Positions 35,586 through 44,435 of a stretch of DNA of 64,000 nt are shown piece by piece (position 1 is the stretch's first letter; every line of letters starts with the position of its first letter). Origin of the DNA: Barnesiella sp. WM24 (lineage in GTDB: Bacteria > Bacteroidota > Bacteroidia > Bacteroidales > Muribaculaceae); contig NZ_SPPC01000013.1 of assembly GCF_004570975.1 (NCBI RefSeq), forward strand, positions 37,636 to 101,635, in the 5' to 3' direction. The position numbers were made by a program, and so were the translations under genes. The notes under the pieces were generated by a model, which was not told the DNA's origin, ran no database searches, and worked only from the letters and a program-made list of their open reading frames with translations.

Positions 35586-35716
35586 ATCTGACCGCCATCG
35601 TGATAACCACGGAAGAATACAGCTCTTTCATCGTAGATATCTCTCATCTCGGGGATAACATTCAACCATTAAGGCTAAATATATGTTGTATATTGTAAAA
35701 GTGTCTGTTAACCCTT

Positions 35717-36997
35717 ATGTACGATCTGGTTATTATTATTGCGCTGATACTCCTTAACGGAGTTTTTTCCATGTCGGAAGTCGCCCTTATTTCTGCCCGC
35801 AAATCCAAGCTTGCCGCCGATGCAAAAAGCGGAAGCCGCAATGCCGCAACGGCACTGAAACTTCAAAGCGAGCCTGACCGCTTCCTGTCGACCGTACAGA
35901 TAGGCATCACCCTCATCGGCATCCTCACCGGTCTTTTTTCCGGTGCCACCATAGCCACGGAGCTGGGCAATTACCTCGCGTCGTCGGGCATAGCGCCCAA
36001 GCTCGCCATGAGCCTGTCCAAAATCGTCATCGTGACGATAGTGACCTATCTCTCAATCGTCGTGGGCGAGCTTGTACCGAAACGCATCGGGCTTGGAAAA
36101 GCCGACACCATCGCCAAAACCGTAGCCGGACCGATGAAACTGCTCTCTATAATCACCTATCCGGTTGTGTGGCTGCTCTCCGTGTCGACATCTCTTCTAG
36201 TGAAGCTGCTAAACATAGGCAACAGCTCCTCGACAGTGACCGAAGAGGAAATCAAGTCGCTCATCAAGGAAGGCACCGATGCCGGTGAGGTAAGAGAAGT
36301 CGAGCAGGACATCATGGAGCGCGCGCTCGTGATGGGCGACAGCCGCATCGACGCCATCATGACGAGCCGCAAGGATGTCGCGGCTCTCACGATAGGCATG
36401 GACGAAGAAAACATCCGCAAGGTGCTTGCCACCGACCTACATTCGACCTATCCCGTGTTTGACCGCGAGAAAGAAGAGATATGTGGCGTCGTGTCGTTAA
36501 AGCAGCTCATATTATCGCTCGGCTCGCCCGGTTTCAATATTGAGAAAGAGCTTACATCCGGACTGTGCATGCCCGACACGATGACTTTCTATGACGCGCT
36601 TGAGACATTCAAGACCTCCGGCGAACACACGGCTCTCGTATATGACGAGTATGGCAACTTCCAGGGTATCGTGACTCTACGCGACATCCTCGACGGACTT
36701 ATCGGAAACATCGTGCAGGGCGATGAAGGACCGATGATAGTCAAGCGTCCCGACAAGGAGGAATGGCTCGTTGACGGGCAATGCCCCATCTACGACTTCC
36801 TTGAATACTTTGGGTGCGAAGATCTCTACAAACCGTCAACCTACACCACTATCGGCGGTCTTATTCTGGAAGAGATGAAAAAGGTGCCTGTCGAAGGCGA
36901 CCTCATCACATGGAATTGCTTCCGCCTTGAAATTGCCGACATGGACCGGGCGCGCATCGACAAGGTAGCGGTCGCCCGCACCACCCCCGACGCATAA
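35717..36997 (+). CDS. CorC/TlyC-type transporter-associated protein (CNNM/HlyC family)
   Basis: A 426-residue membrane protein: DUF21/CNNM transmembrane domain (about 1-180, start GVFSMSEVALISARK, with IGITLIGILTG and VGELVPKRIG), a tandem CBS pair (about 205-335, beginning RIDAIMTSRKDVAAL) and a C-terminal CorC_HlyC domain (about 345-420, YTTIGGLILE). Members transport or regulate divalent cations such as magnesium; older hemolysin naming is misleading. Transcribed alone; starts after the remnant zone. Confidence 0.9.
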   Translation: MYDLVIIIALILLNGVFSMSEVALISARKSKLAADAKSGSRNAATALKLQSEPDRFLSTVQIGITLIGILTGLFSGATIATELGNYLASSGIAPKLAMSLSKIVIVTIVTYLSIVVGELVPKRIGLGKADTIAKTVAGPMKLLSIITYPVVWLLSVSTSLLVKLLNIGNSSSTVTEEEIKSLIKEGTDAGEVREVEQDIMERALVMGDSRIDAIMTSRKDVAALTIGMDEENIRKVLATDLHSTYPVFDREKEEICGVVSLKQLILSLGSPGFNIEKELTSGLCMPDTMTFYDALETFKTSGEHTALVYDEYGNFQGIVTLRDILDGLIGNIVQGDEGPMIVKRPDKEEWLVDGQCPIYDFLEYFGCEDLYKPSTYTTIGGLILEEMKKVPVEGDLITWNCFRLEIADMDRARIDKVAVARTTPDA

Positions 36998-37003
36998 CCC
37001 CGA

Positions 37004-37786
37004 TTACTTCTTTGACCTACGCCAGGAGCTAAAGCATACCGAGAGTCCTAATTCGGCAGTAAACACCGGCGTAGCGGAAATTTTATATCTTTGACGACTC
37101 AATTCTTTCCCGCTATAAACATCGGTCAATGATGTCTGAACAGTAGACGAGCCAGTTGGCACAACAAATCCAATGGAGGCTCGCAATCCTAAATGATGCC
37201 CCAAAATATACCATCCTGTCACTCTGGGGATCACGGTAAACATGCTATTACTACAATAATCGACCTGTAAACGACGCAGTTCATTGCGTCCTCGGCACTT
37301 CCCTAAATGTTCACCCTCTCCGGCATTTATCCAAGAAGAAACGCCAAGTCCCACCTCTGCCGACAGAAGAATATTCCTTATCACCATGCGGTATGTGGGA
37401 GCGACCGTAAAATATTGTATTCCAGCACACTTCTCTGAATCGTGATCAATATCCAAATAGCCGCTTTCAATCCCGAAATCCGCTATATCAGGCATCGGCA
37501 CCATGGCTCCGGAAACCCGCCCATATTCTGCACTTACACCCCAATGTTGAAACGGATGCCAGAATATACCGAATCTAAATGAGAGTAAACTTTTCGTCAA
37601 ATCGCCTCCTACATATCGGGGGTGGTCAGATGATATGGAGTTTTTCACCGCATATCCTACACCGAGAGAAAAAGATGCCCCATAACGGGTCTCGGCATAG
37701 ATTGTGGAAATGGAATCAGTGGCACTTCCCTTTACCATAAACGTCACTATCAGCGACATCATGATTACTGTCACAATGCGTTTCAT
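37004..37786 (-). CDS. Predicted outer-membrane beta-barrel protein, cassette copy 1
   Basis: Secreted 260-residue protein with signal peptide (about 1-22) and alternating amphipathic strands, as in 8-10 stranded small barrels (GASFSLGVGYAV, FTVAPTYRMVI, LLSAEVGLGV, FTAELGLSVCF). The C-terminus is FSSWRRSKK rather than a terminal aromatic. Paralogous to the gene at 38486. Its start overlaps the stop of the 189-residue partner by four bases. Function unknown. Confidence 0.65.
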   Translation of the reverse strand: MKRIVTVIMMSLIVTFMVKGSATDSISTIYAETRYGASFSLGVGYAVKNSISSDHPRYVGGDLTKSLLSFRFGIFWHPFQHWGVSAEYGRVSGAMVPMPDIADFGIESGYLDIDHDSEKCAGIQYFTVAPTYRMVIRNILLSAEVGLGVSSWINAGEGEHLGKCRGRNELRRLQVDYCSNSMFTVIPRVTGWYILGHHLGLRASIGFVVPTGSSTVQTSLTDVYSGKELSRQRYKISATPVFTAELGLSVCFSSWRRSKK

Positions 37787-38352
37787 ATCAAGGCAGTATT
37801 GGTAAGCATTACTCTTTCCGAAATATTTTCAAGGGTTTTGCCATCCCTGAACTCAAAAACGACCCGGAATTGAAACACCCCCGACAACGGCTCTCCATCA
37901 GGGACGTAAGCAAGATAAAAGTCATATTGCTCACGGACACTCTCAACCGGTGTCACCAATCTTTCACCCGTAGCGTCATATTCAAAATAAACCGCCCGCG
38001 GTTCAGTGTCATTATCATGAAGACTTAACGGCACAAGACATCTAAAATCGTTCATTACTCTTGCATTTCCGTTAACATCAATCGCCGTAATCCTGATTGC
38101 AGTTAACGGCTCAGGCAACTGATTTACATCGCCACTGCTTTGCGACCAACCCGGAATGACCCTTATCACCAAAGCCCCGGCATAACATTCGCCCGACACT
38201 GACATAGGAATTTCCAGTGAATTATCACACAACACCACATCAATCGACTCCATCTTTTGCTCGACAACATAATCGACACATTGAGTCGTAAGCCATATCA
38301 TTGATAAGACCATTGCAAAAGGTATCCTCGCGGTAAAACAAGACATTAACAT
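37783..38352 (-). CDS. Unknown exported protein (possible lipoprotein), cassette copy 1
   Basis: A 189-residue protein with an N-terminal hydrophobic segment ending LTTQC, which could be a lipoprotein cysteine. The body is predicted beta-rich, with YLAYVPDGEPLSGVFQFRV and TAIRITAIDVNGN shared with the paralog at 39265 (YLVYLPDGEPLTGIYRFEV, TGIRVTAIDVKGN). No known domain recognised. Always paired with the downstream barrel gene. Confidence 0.6.
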   Translation of the reverse strand: MLMSCFTARIPFAMVLSMIWLTTQCVDYVVEQKMESIDVVLCDNSLEIPMSVSGECYAGALVIRVIPGWSQSSGDVNQLPEPLTAIRITAIDVNGNARVMNDFRCLVPLSLHDNDTEPRAVYFEYDATGERLVTPVESVREQYDFYLAYVPDGEPLSGVFQFRVVFEFRDGKTLENISERVMLTNTALI

Positions 38353-38383
38353 AACACTTATATAATTTTATTAAAGACCACTA

Positions 38384-38564
38384 CACCCGTAAATTGAGTA
38401 TTTCGAGTTAATTTCATAATAATCCACATAAGGAGATATATTCCATCGACTTTTCGAAGAGACTGGATGTTTAACGAAATCCCAACTACTTCTTTGACTT
38501 CCGCCAGGAGTTAAAGCTCCATACCAGACCTACTGTCGCACTAAACATCCTTGGAGCATGAATC
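38384..38564. repeat. 181-base direct repeat, copy 1
   Basis: Near-identical to 39869-40049 (nine differences counted by eye). It spans the spacer upstream of the 37783 gene and the 3' end of the 38486 barrel gene. Product of the cassette duplication. Confidence 0.85.
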
Positions 38565-39268
38565 GACTCGCTATACGAATCGATTACCGTGCCCTTGTAC
38601 GCATCAGTTACCGAATAATTGAATTTCATAGTTCCCATAGATATGGAACACCCTACTGAGGCACATATTGCAAGATTAATCTTGTTGCTGACAAAATACA
38701 TTGCCGATATACGCGGGACTATTGCAAAGAAACCTGAACCATCTACAGTAGATGACATGCGTCTCACATAATTAGTACCATCGTTTTTACACAAAAACTC
38801 AAAACTATGAGGATCAACCCGCATCACGACACCTAAACCTAACTCTCCGGTCAGCATCACCCGCTTGATTGCCACGCGATAAACCGGGGCAACAGTAAAA
38901 TGAGCCTGACTCGTAGAATTGTCCTCTGCTGCTTCAACATACCCTCGATCAAAGCCAAAACATCCAACAGGAGGTCCTCCTTGTGAAGATCCGGCGTAAC
39001 CCATTATATCAAATCGGGCATTAACTCCCCAGTGTCGTGACGGGAACCAAAAAAGTCCAAAATCCAACACGAACACCGGTTCACTAATATCGGTCAACAT
39101 ACATTTTGAAACACTCGAAACACCGGGATTTATAGATCGTCCACCACCAAGGCTATAATAGACGCCATATCTGTCATATCGAGACCGCTCATTATCCGAT
39201 GCCGTGACCGTCATCAGTAATGCCGATAACATCCAAAAAGCCACTACAAATACACGTCGCATAATCAT
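38486..39268 (-). CDS. Predicted outer-membrane beta-barrel protein, cassette copy 2
   Basis: A 260-residue paralog of the 37004 gene: signal peptide to about residue 24, then YGVYYSLGGGRSI, FWFPSRHWGVNARFDI, HFTVAPVYRVAIKRVMLTGE and a last segment SATVGLVWSFNSWRKSKK. Overlaps its 190-residue partner by four bases. The two copies are clearly diverged in protein sequence although the 3' ends and spacers remain nearly identical, which points to local gene conversion or a recent third copy. Confidence 0.65.
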   Translation of the reverse strand: MIMRRVFVVAFWMLSALLMTVTASDNERSRYDRYGVYYSLGGGRSINPGVSSVSKCMLTDISEPVFVLDFGLFWFPSRHWGVNARFDIMGYAGSSQGGPPVGCFGFDRGYVEAAEDNSTSQAHFTVAPVYRVAIKRVMLTGELGLGVVMRVDPHSFEFLCKNDGTNYVRRMSSTVDGSGFFAIVPRISAMYFVSNKINLAICASVGCSISMGTMKFNYSVTDAYKGTVIDSYSESIHAPRMFSATVGLVWSFNSWRKSKK

Positions 39269-39837
39269 GAAGGATTTACTAAATTTATACTATCTGACAT
39301 CGCCACCAGGGCTCTTCCGCTTTCAAACATCAACATCACTTCAAAGCGGTAAATCCCCGTGAGCGGCTCCCCATCAGGAAGATAGACAAGATAAAACTCC
39401 TTTCCATAGGGCACATATCTTATCGGCTGTGTAAACCGCTCACCGCTATCATCAAATTCAAAATCAATTACTCCCATCATATTTTGGGAAAGGGTAACGA
39501 GACTTTTAAAATCTTTCATAACGGTCCTATTGCCCTTGACATCTATTGCCGTAACCCGGATACCTGTCATGGCATCGGGCAAAATAAAACTATACCAAGT
39601 TTCGCTATTTCTTATATCATATCCATCCCAATCCAACAGCATCATTATCACCAGCGCATTTGACGGACAAGTGTTATCACAATATTCCGGAAATTTCGTT
39701 GAATTATTCCTCAGCATTACTTCAATCCCGGCTACCGGAGCGGTGACATCTTCTTCACGGATGCAATCGATTGAAAGCAGCAACAGCGCCACCACACTTA
39801 TCCACAAAGTCTTTAATTTCAAAAAAGCTCTAATCAT
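39265..39837 (-). CDS. Unknown exported protein (possible lipoprotein), cassette copy 2
   Basis: A 190-residue paralog of the 37783 gene. The hydrophobic start ends LLLLSIDC, a possible lipoprotein cysteine with an unusual Asp before it. Shared beta-rich core with GIRVTAIDVKGN and FYLVYLPDGEPLTG. No known domain. First gene of the second cassette. Confidence 0.6.
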   Translation of the reverse strand: MIRAFLKLKTLWISVVALLLLSIDCIREEDVTAPVAGIEVMLRNNSTKFPEYCDNTCPSNALVIMMLLDWDGYDIRNSETWYSFILPDAMTGIRVTAIDVKGNRTVMKDFKSLVTLSQNMMGVIDFEFDDSGERFTQPIRYVPYGKEFYLVYLPDGEPLTGIYRFEVMLMFESGRALVAMSDSINLVNPS

Positions 39838-39868
39838 CTAACTTATATTTATTAATTATAATCCCTTC

Positions 39869-40049
39869 CACCCGTAAATTGAGTGATTTGAATTGATTTC
39901 ATAATAATCCACATACGGAGATATATTCCATCGACTTTTCGGAGAGACTGGATGTTTAACGAAATCCCAACTACTTCTTTGACTTCCGCCAGGAGCTAAA
40001 GCTCCATACCAGACCTACTGTCGCACTAAACATACTTGGAGCATGAATC
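39869..40049. repeat. 181-base direct repeat, copy 2
   Basis: Second copy of the repeat at 38384-38564. Homology ends abruptly at 40049/40050, a recombination breakpoint. Confidence 0.85.
39971..40049 (-). pseudogene. 3' stub of a third barrel-gene copy
   Basis: The minus strand reads the last ~25 codons of the barrel family (SATVGLVWSFSSWRKSKK then stop at 39971) with nothing upstream. This is a truncated third cassette. Confidence 0.75.
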
Positions 40050-40069
40050 TGTCATGTCAAATAGCGCCA

Positions 40070-40471
40070 CTATTCATACACAATCACCCATCCGCATGAG
40101 TCAAGCTGCTCACGAGTATATTCACGCCGCTGCAATACAATACTATCGTCATATGGCATTCCTTCCTTTACATCAAGAAAGAATACCTGCAACTTATCGC
40201 ATAATTCAAATATTTCATCGCGACCTATATAATAGGCATATTCTATATCTGACTTCGGTTTCACCTCCCATGTATAACCACATGGAGCAGGCAATTTCGT
40301 ATCAGGAAAAAATTCGGAAATTGTAATCCATATCTCGTCATTACTATTATTTACCACTTCAAATATAAACTTGCTTTCTTCCCTCTCGTCATTCCAACCA
40401 CCATAACAACATTGCAAGCTTATAAAAGGCAATATCATGAACATATAATTTTGCACATGCAATCGTCCCAT
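40070..40471 (-). CDS. Unknown small lipoprotein-like protein
   Basis: A 133-residue protein if started at the ATG 40471, which gives a lipoprotein-like signal (MFMILPFISLQCC) and lies 4 bases after the stop of the small upstream gene. A longer reading starts at 40531. Body contains NNSNDEIWITISEFFPD and a beta-rich end with CGWVIVYE. No domain recognised. AT-rich. Confidence 0.5.
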   Translation of the reverse strand: MGRLHVQNYMFMILPFISLQCCYGGWNDEREESKFIFEVVNNSNDEIWITISEFFPDTKLPAPCGYTWEVKPKSDIEYAYYIGRDEIFELCDKLQVFFLDVKEGMPYDDSIVLQRREYTREQLDSCGWVIVYE

Positions 40472-40475
40472 ACGC

Positions 40476-40670
40476 TTAAAAGCCAAAATGATATATTGAA
40501 AATTCACATTTAAATTCTTCATAATCCACATATTTATGTTTATTCCACTCTCTTTTCGGCATTAGAGGATTATCAAAATCCCACCCTCTCTTATTGTTCA
40601 AATAATTCATCTCAGATTTATAGAAATTTTCAATATACTTATTGAAATACAAAAACGCGAGCAAAACCAC
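40476..40670 (-). CDS. Small ORF with conserved GWDF...KYVDYEEF segment
   Basis: A 64-codon ORF. Its second half (RGWDFDNPLMPKREWNKHKY, then VDYEEF and SIY) matches frames inside both copies of the 181-base repeat (WDFVKHPV...SRWNISPYVDYYEINS), where most differences between the copies are silent. This suggests a once-coding small protein family placed before each lipoprotein gene. Only this copy has an ATG. Confidence 0.4.
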   Translation of the reverse strand: MVLLAFLYFNKYIENFYKSEMNYLNNKRGWDFDNPLMPKREWNKHKYVDYEEFKCEFSIYHFGF

Positions 40671-40941
40671 CCTCTTCCAAAATCCCGACTATAGATATAT
40701 TAATAATGCATCCTGTTACCACCGGAAGAATTTTTAGGGAGAGCTGCATGTTAATATTGATTTAATGTGATTATGACGATTTTTGCAAATATATACAACC
40801 TTAATTACATATCCAAATAATATTTTGAAATTATTAAATTTATTTAATTTACCAGGCGTCGCCTGCACCGACACCGACACTTAGACCCCAGAGAAGAGCC
40901 GGTGATGAATGATAATGCACACACATTTTTTGGGGTCTCGC
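40671..40941. other. AT-rich intergenic region
   Basis: No gene seen. An inverted pair AGACCCCA (40883-40890)/TGGGGTCT near 40931-40938 with a ~40-base gap is present but of doubtful meaning. Confidence 0.3.
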
Positions 40942-40972
40942 TTGCTTTTAATGCGTTAAAGCTATAACTTTA
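40942..40972 (+). promoter_or_regulatory. Promoter of the TPR kinase gene
   Basis: TTG (40942-40944), 20-base spacer, TAACTTTA (40965-40972): a good Bacteroides-type promoter with one mismatch in the -7 box. The same -7 octamer recurs before the surface-protein operon at 44381. Confidence 0.55.
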
Positions 40973-41028
40973 TGCGCAAAATTTAATTTTATTTCCAACT
41001 ATCATTCATCACAATCTACAACTGTTTT

Positions 41029-42834
41029 ATGTCAACTCATAAAGTTTCAGTCCTAATATTCAGCATTTTATCAGTAGTCATTTTCTCTGCATGTAATAAA
41101 CGTCCGGTAATCACGGCGCCCGAAGAAGAGGATGCCTATGGAATCGTCTACGAACTTGGAGCCACGGGAAAATTCCGGGAGGCTATAGCCGCGAGCGACT
41201 CGCTGCTTGAAAATTTTACCATGAGCGACACCCTCAGAGTATATCTCATGATTGAACGCATAGTGGCGATGACCAATTCCGGAAATGTGGATGCAGCACT
41301 CGCATATTCCGACACTTTAGCCGAGTTCAGCAAGAAAAGCGGCATAAGCGAGGGACTTATGCAGGCTCTGGAGATAAAGGGACTAAGCAACCGGCGAAAG
41401 GGACGCTTTGACGAAGCGAAAAAGTATTATGCCGAGGCAATCGAACTTGCACGTGCCGAGGGAAATGTCGATATGGAACAGACATTGTCAGACATGATGG
41501 GTATAGTCTACGTCGAGTCGGGACATCCGCTTGAAGCCCTGGATTTTGAGCAACGTGCGCTCTCGCTCGCCGAGAGTCTTGCCGACACCACAGCCATGAT
41601 TTCGGCGGCAGCGTCAATCGGAGCATGCTACGAGAGGTTAGGTCAATACACCGAAGCCGTCGATTTTCTTAACCGGCATCTAAGCGCCTCGCGGGAGATG
41701 AACCCGGTCTACAGGATAAAATTTCTCACCCCGCTTTTCTCGTCTTATCTCGCGCTCGACTCAATCAATGCGGCTGAACGCTGCGAGGCAGAGATGGAGA
41801 TTGCCGCATCGGGGCTACCGCCTTACCATCAGAGTGCCGTAGCCGTCCTGACGGCAAAGTCACGGCTTTTAGCAAAAGAGAAGAGATACCGGGAACAGTG
41901 GGACACCTTCTGCCTGATAGACTCTCTCGGCACCCACGGAAAGTCGCCCGACATAATATTGACGGAGCGCGCCGAATGTCTCGCCAACATGAACGACTAC
42001 AAAGGCGCCTACCTGCGCATGCAGAAAGCCTACGACTCGCTTGATTCAATACGCAAGTCAGACATCGACGCCGAGTTAAGCGAACTGTCGGTGCGCTATG
42101 ACACTTACAGCAAAGAAATCGAGATTGAACGCCTGTCGATGAGACAACGCACCCTCGCTGCAATCGCGACAGGATGCCTCTTTATCGTCATCATCGTCAT
42201 CTTGCTTGCCGTCAACATGCGCCGTCGCCAGAGCCTGCGCATGGAGAGAGAGAAGCATCTCCAGTATCTTCGCGGACTTGAGCAGGAACGATGCAGGATG
42301 GCGCGCGAGCTGCACGACGACGTGGCGGGCGAGCTGGTAGGGCTACAGTTTGGCATCGACACCCTTACCGCCGAAGAGCGCGACAGCCGCATCATGGATA
42401 TAGCCCGCAAGGTGCGCACCCTCTCCCACGAGCTTATGCCGCCGCAATTCAAGGAACAGAGCTTCACCTCTCTGCTCGTTGACTATGTAGGGCGTCTCAA
42501 CAGGCAGCACAGCCCCGGCTTTGTAGTGCTGACCGACGAAGGCACCTACGACTGGGAGGCTCTCCCGCCGGAACAGAGCCATGAACTGTACCGCATAACC
42601 CAGGAGGCGATTAACAATGCGCTGCGCCACGCCAAGCCATCCCGGATAACCATTACCCTTGACGGCAACGAACGCTTCTCGCTCACAATCGAAAACGACG
42701 GAGTGACAAAAGAGACGACCGACAGCGACGGCATAGGCATGCAGACTCTTAGGGCGCGTGTAGAGATACTCGACGCCGACATCTCCACCGCAATTCAAAA
42801 CAGCAAATTCTCACTAACCATAACACAACGATGA
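41029..42834 (+). CDS. TPR-containing lipoprotein sensor histidine kinase (NarX/HisKA_3 type)
   Basis: A 601-residue sensor kinase. Lipoprotein signal with lipobox FSAC (Cys22); a tetratricopeptide solenoid (about 35-350, visible in AKKYYAEAIELARAEGN and ALDFEQRALSLAESLAD); one membrane helix (about 374-396); a coiled coil; HisKA_3 dimerisation helix with RELHDD and phospho-acceptor H429; and an ATPase domain (EAINNALRHAKPS, GIGMQTLRARVEIL). A kinase both lipid-anchored and membrane-spanning is the usual form of this Bacteroidales type. The periplasmic TPR probably senses a protein partner. It overlaps the response-regulator gene by four bases. Confidence 0.92.
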   Translation: MSTHKVSVLIFSILSVVIFSACNKRPVITAPEEEDAYGIVYELGATGKFREAIAASDSLLENFTMSDTLRVYLMIERIVAMTNSGNVDAALAYSDTLAEFSKKSGISEGLMQALEIKGLSNRRKGRFDEAKKYYAEAIELARAEGNVDMEQTLSDMMGIVYVESGHPLEALDFEQRALSLAESLADTTAMISAAASIGACYERLGQYTEAVDFLNRHLSASREMNPVYRIKFLTPLFSSYLALDSINAAERCEAEMEIAASGLPPYHQSAVAVLTAKSRLLAKEKRYREQWDTFCLIDSLGTHGKSPDIILTERAECLANMNDYKGAYLRMQKAYDSLDSIRKSDIDAELSELSVRYDTYSKEIEIERLSMRQRTLAAIATGCLFIVIIVILLAVNMRRRQSLRMEREKHLQYLRGLEQERCRMARELHDDVAGELVGLQFGIDTLTAEERDSRIMDIARKVRTLSHELMPPQFKEQSFTSLLVDYVGRLNRQHSPGFVVLTDEGTYDWEALPPEQSHELYRITQEAINNALRHAKPSRITITLDGNERFSLTIENDGVTKETTDSDGIGMQTLRARVEILDADISTAIQNSKFSLTITQR

Positions 42835-44231
42835 AAACATTGCTTATTGTCGACGATCACCCCATTGTGCTCGAAGGAATACAGAGCGTGCTGTCAAAAA
42901 ACGGCTTCAAGGTGCTGAAAGCGACAACAGCCGACCAGGCGATTGCGATCGCCGAACAGGTCAACGGAATAGACATGTATGTCGTCGACCTCTCGCTCAA
43001 GGAGGGCACCGACGGAATCACGCTTATCGAAACCCTGCGCGAAAAAGGACACTACCGGCCTACTGTCGTCTACACCATGCACGAGGAGCTATGGAACATA
43101 TCCATACTGATGAAAGCCGACGTAGAGGGCATTGTGCTGAAAGGTGACAATATCAACGAACTTGTCTATGCCGTCAAGACCGTCGCCGAGGGCAACCGCT
43201 ATCAGAGCGCAGCCTTTGACGAAAAGCGCAAAGAGGCGCTAAACACCACAGGCATACTCTCATCCAAAGACATCGAGATACTCCGCAGGCTCTCAGCCGG
43301 AGCCGGCAACCGCGAGATTGCCTCGGAAATGCAGATCAGCGAGAAGACAGTCGAATACCACCGCGCCAACATACTGCGCAAACTCCGGGCCAAGACCATG
43401 CTTGAAGCGACAAAGCGCGCCATAGCCCTCGGCATAGTCTACGTGTCGATGGTCACAGCCGTCATCATTCCACAGCCGGCTGCCGCCGCAGAGACCCTGC
43501 CCGAAGCTGTCGACCTCGGTCTAAGCGTGGACTGGGCCGACCGCAATCTCGGTGCCGACACCCCGCTTGATGCCGGCGGCTACTACGCCTTTGCCGAGAC
43601 TGAGCCAAAAGCGACCTACGACTGGACGACCTACATCCACTGTGCCGGCGAGATAGGAACATGTAAAGACCTCGGCACCGACAACATCGCCGGCACACAC
43701 TACGACCCCGCCACGCTGCTGCTCGGCGACGGGTGGCGCATGCCGACAGCTGCCGAATGTGAAGAACTGGTTGATGCCTGCACCTTCGCCGGCGACCAAT
43801 ATGGCGACACCTGTGTCGTAACGTTCTCCGCCCCCGACACCGGCAACCGCATCATCCTGCCCCTCGCCGGCTACATGACCGGAGCGCGCCTGTACACATT
43901 CAACTCAGAGGGAGCCTACATGACCGGCACCTGCGAGTTTGAATCCTACGGCGATGAATGGAGCGACATCGGCAACATCGCCATGCTCATGAACAGCAAT
44001 CTGGCTCTCATAAGCTACGGGTCGCCCCAATTGGGGGTCACCATACGCCCGGTAAAAGAAAAAGCCTCGACATCTGTCGCCCCGGTCCTGTCAGCCTCTC
44101 CCGCGACAGTGACGCAGATATACACTGTCGACGGCAAGCCCCTCGGCAGTTCAATAGAAAGTCTCCCGTCACGCGGCATATTCCTGATTCTGATGTCTGA
44201 CGGTCACTGCAAGAAAATCATAAAAAAATAA
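42831..44231 (+). CDS. LuxR-type response regulator fused to a signal-anchor and extracytoplasmic FISUMP-like domain
   Basis: A 466-residue fusion. Residues 1-125: receiver with D8/D9, phospho-acceptor D53 and lysine in GIVLKGDN. Residues 144-200: LuxR HTH (LSAGAGNREIASEMQISEKT). A hydrophobic stretch 197-213 after Lys/Arg and then PAAAAE (216-221) looks like an internal signal anchor with a signal-peptidase site. Residues about 226-410 resemble the FISUMP domain of Bacteroidales surface proteins (VDLGLSVDWADRNLGA, YYAFAETEPKATYDW, GDGWRMPTAAECEELV). The end (IYTVDGKPLGSSIESLPSRG ... KKIIKK) resembles a type IX sorting-type tail. The frame is continuous without any break. Typical NarL regulators end near residue 210. 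It would tether a DNA-binding domain to the membrane or release the outer part by cleavage. Confidence 0.88.
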   Translation: MKTLLIVDDHPIVLEGIQSVLSKNGFKVLKATTADQAIAIAEQVNGIDMYVVDLSLKEGTDGITLIETLREKGHYRPTVVYTMHEELWNISILMKADVEGIVLKGDNINELVYAVKTVAEGNRYQSAAFDEKRKEALNTTGILSSKDIEILRRLSAGAGNREIASEMQISEKTVEYHRANILRKLRAKTMLEATKRAIALGIVYVSMVTAVIIPQPAAAAETLPEAVDLGLSVDWADRNLGADTPLDAGGYYAFAETEPKATYDWTTYIHCAGEIGTCKDLGTDNIAGTHYDPATLLLGDGWRMPTAAECEELVDACTFAGDQYGDTCVVTFSAPDTGNRIILPLAGYMTGARLYTFNSEGAYMTGTCEFESYGDEWSDIGNIAMLMNSNLALISYGSPQLGVTIRPVKEKASTSVAPVLSASPATVTQIYTVDGKPLGSSIESLPSRGIFLILMSDGHCKKIIKK

Positions 44232-44240
44232 TCCCGCCAC

Positions 44241-44325
44241 CCGCCTGACAAAGGCGGAATCCGACCGGTCACAACCACGCCTTAGGGCAATCCCTAAATC
44301 ATCATTAGGGATTACCCTAAGGCGT
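44241..44325 (+). terminator. Tandem hairpins between regulator and surface operon
   Basis: A small hairpin (44241-44246/44252-44257) is followed by a 21-base stem (44277-44297 with 44305-44325, one mismatch, 7-base loop) and a T-rich tail. Strong terminator; it could also act as an attenuator for read-through into the surface operon. Confidence 0.75.
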
Positions 44326-44354
44326 TCATTTTTAACACATTTCATCTTAATTTT

Positions 44355-44388
44355 TTGATATTTAATTAAAATAAAAACAATAACTTTA
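44355..44388 (+). promoter_or_regulatory. Promoter of the surface-protein operon
   Basis: -7 box TAACTTTA (44381-44388), identical to that of the kinase gene, with a TTG at 44355-44357 (23-base spacer, longer than usual). Leader to the ATG at 44436 is about 40 bases. Confidence 0.45.
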
Positions 44389-44435
44389 AGCACTGAAATG
44401 ATAATAAACGACTAACCATCCATCACATTCTGACA

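Noticed and set aside
40883..40938. Inverted pair AGACCCCA/TGGGGTCT before the TPR kinase
   Set aside because: Eight bases with a ~40-base gap can occur by chance. It lies upstream of the proposed promoter and has no supporting context.
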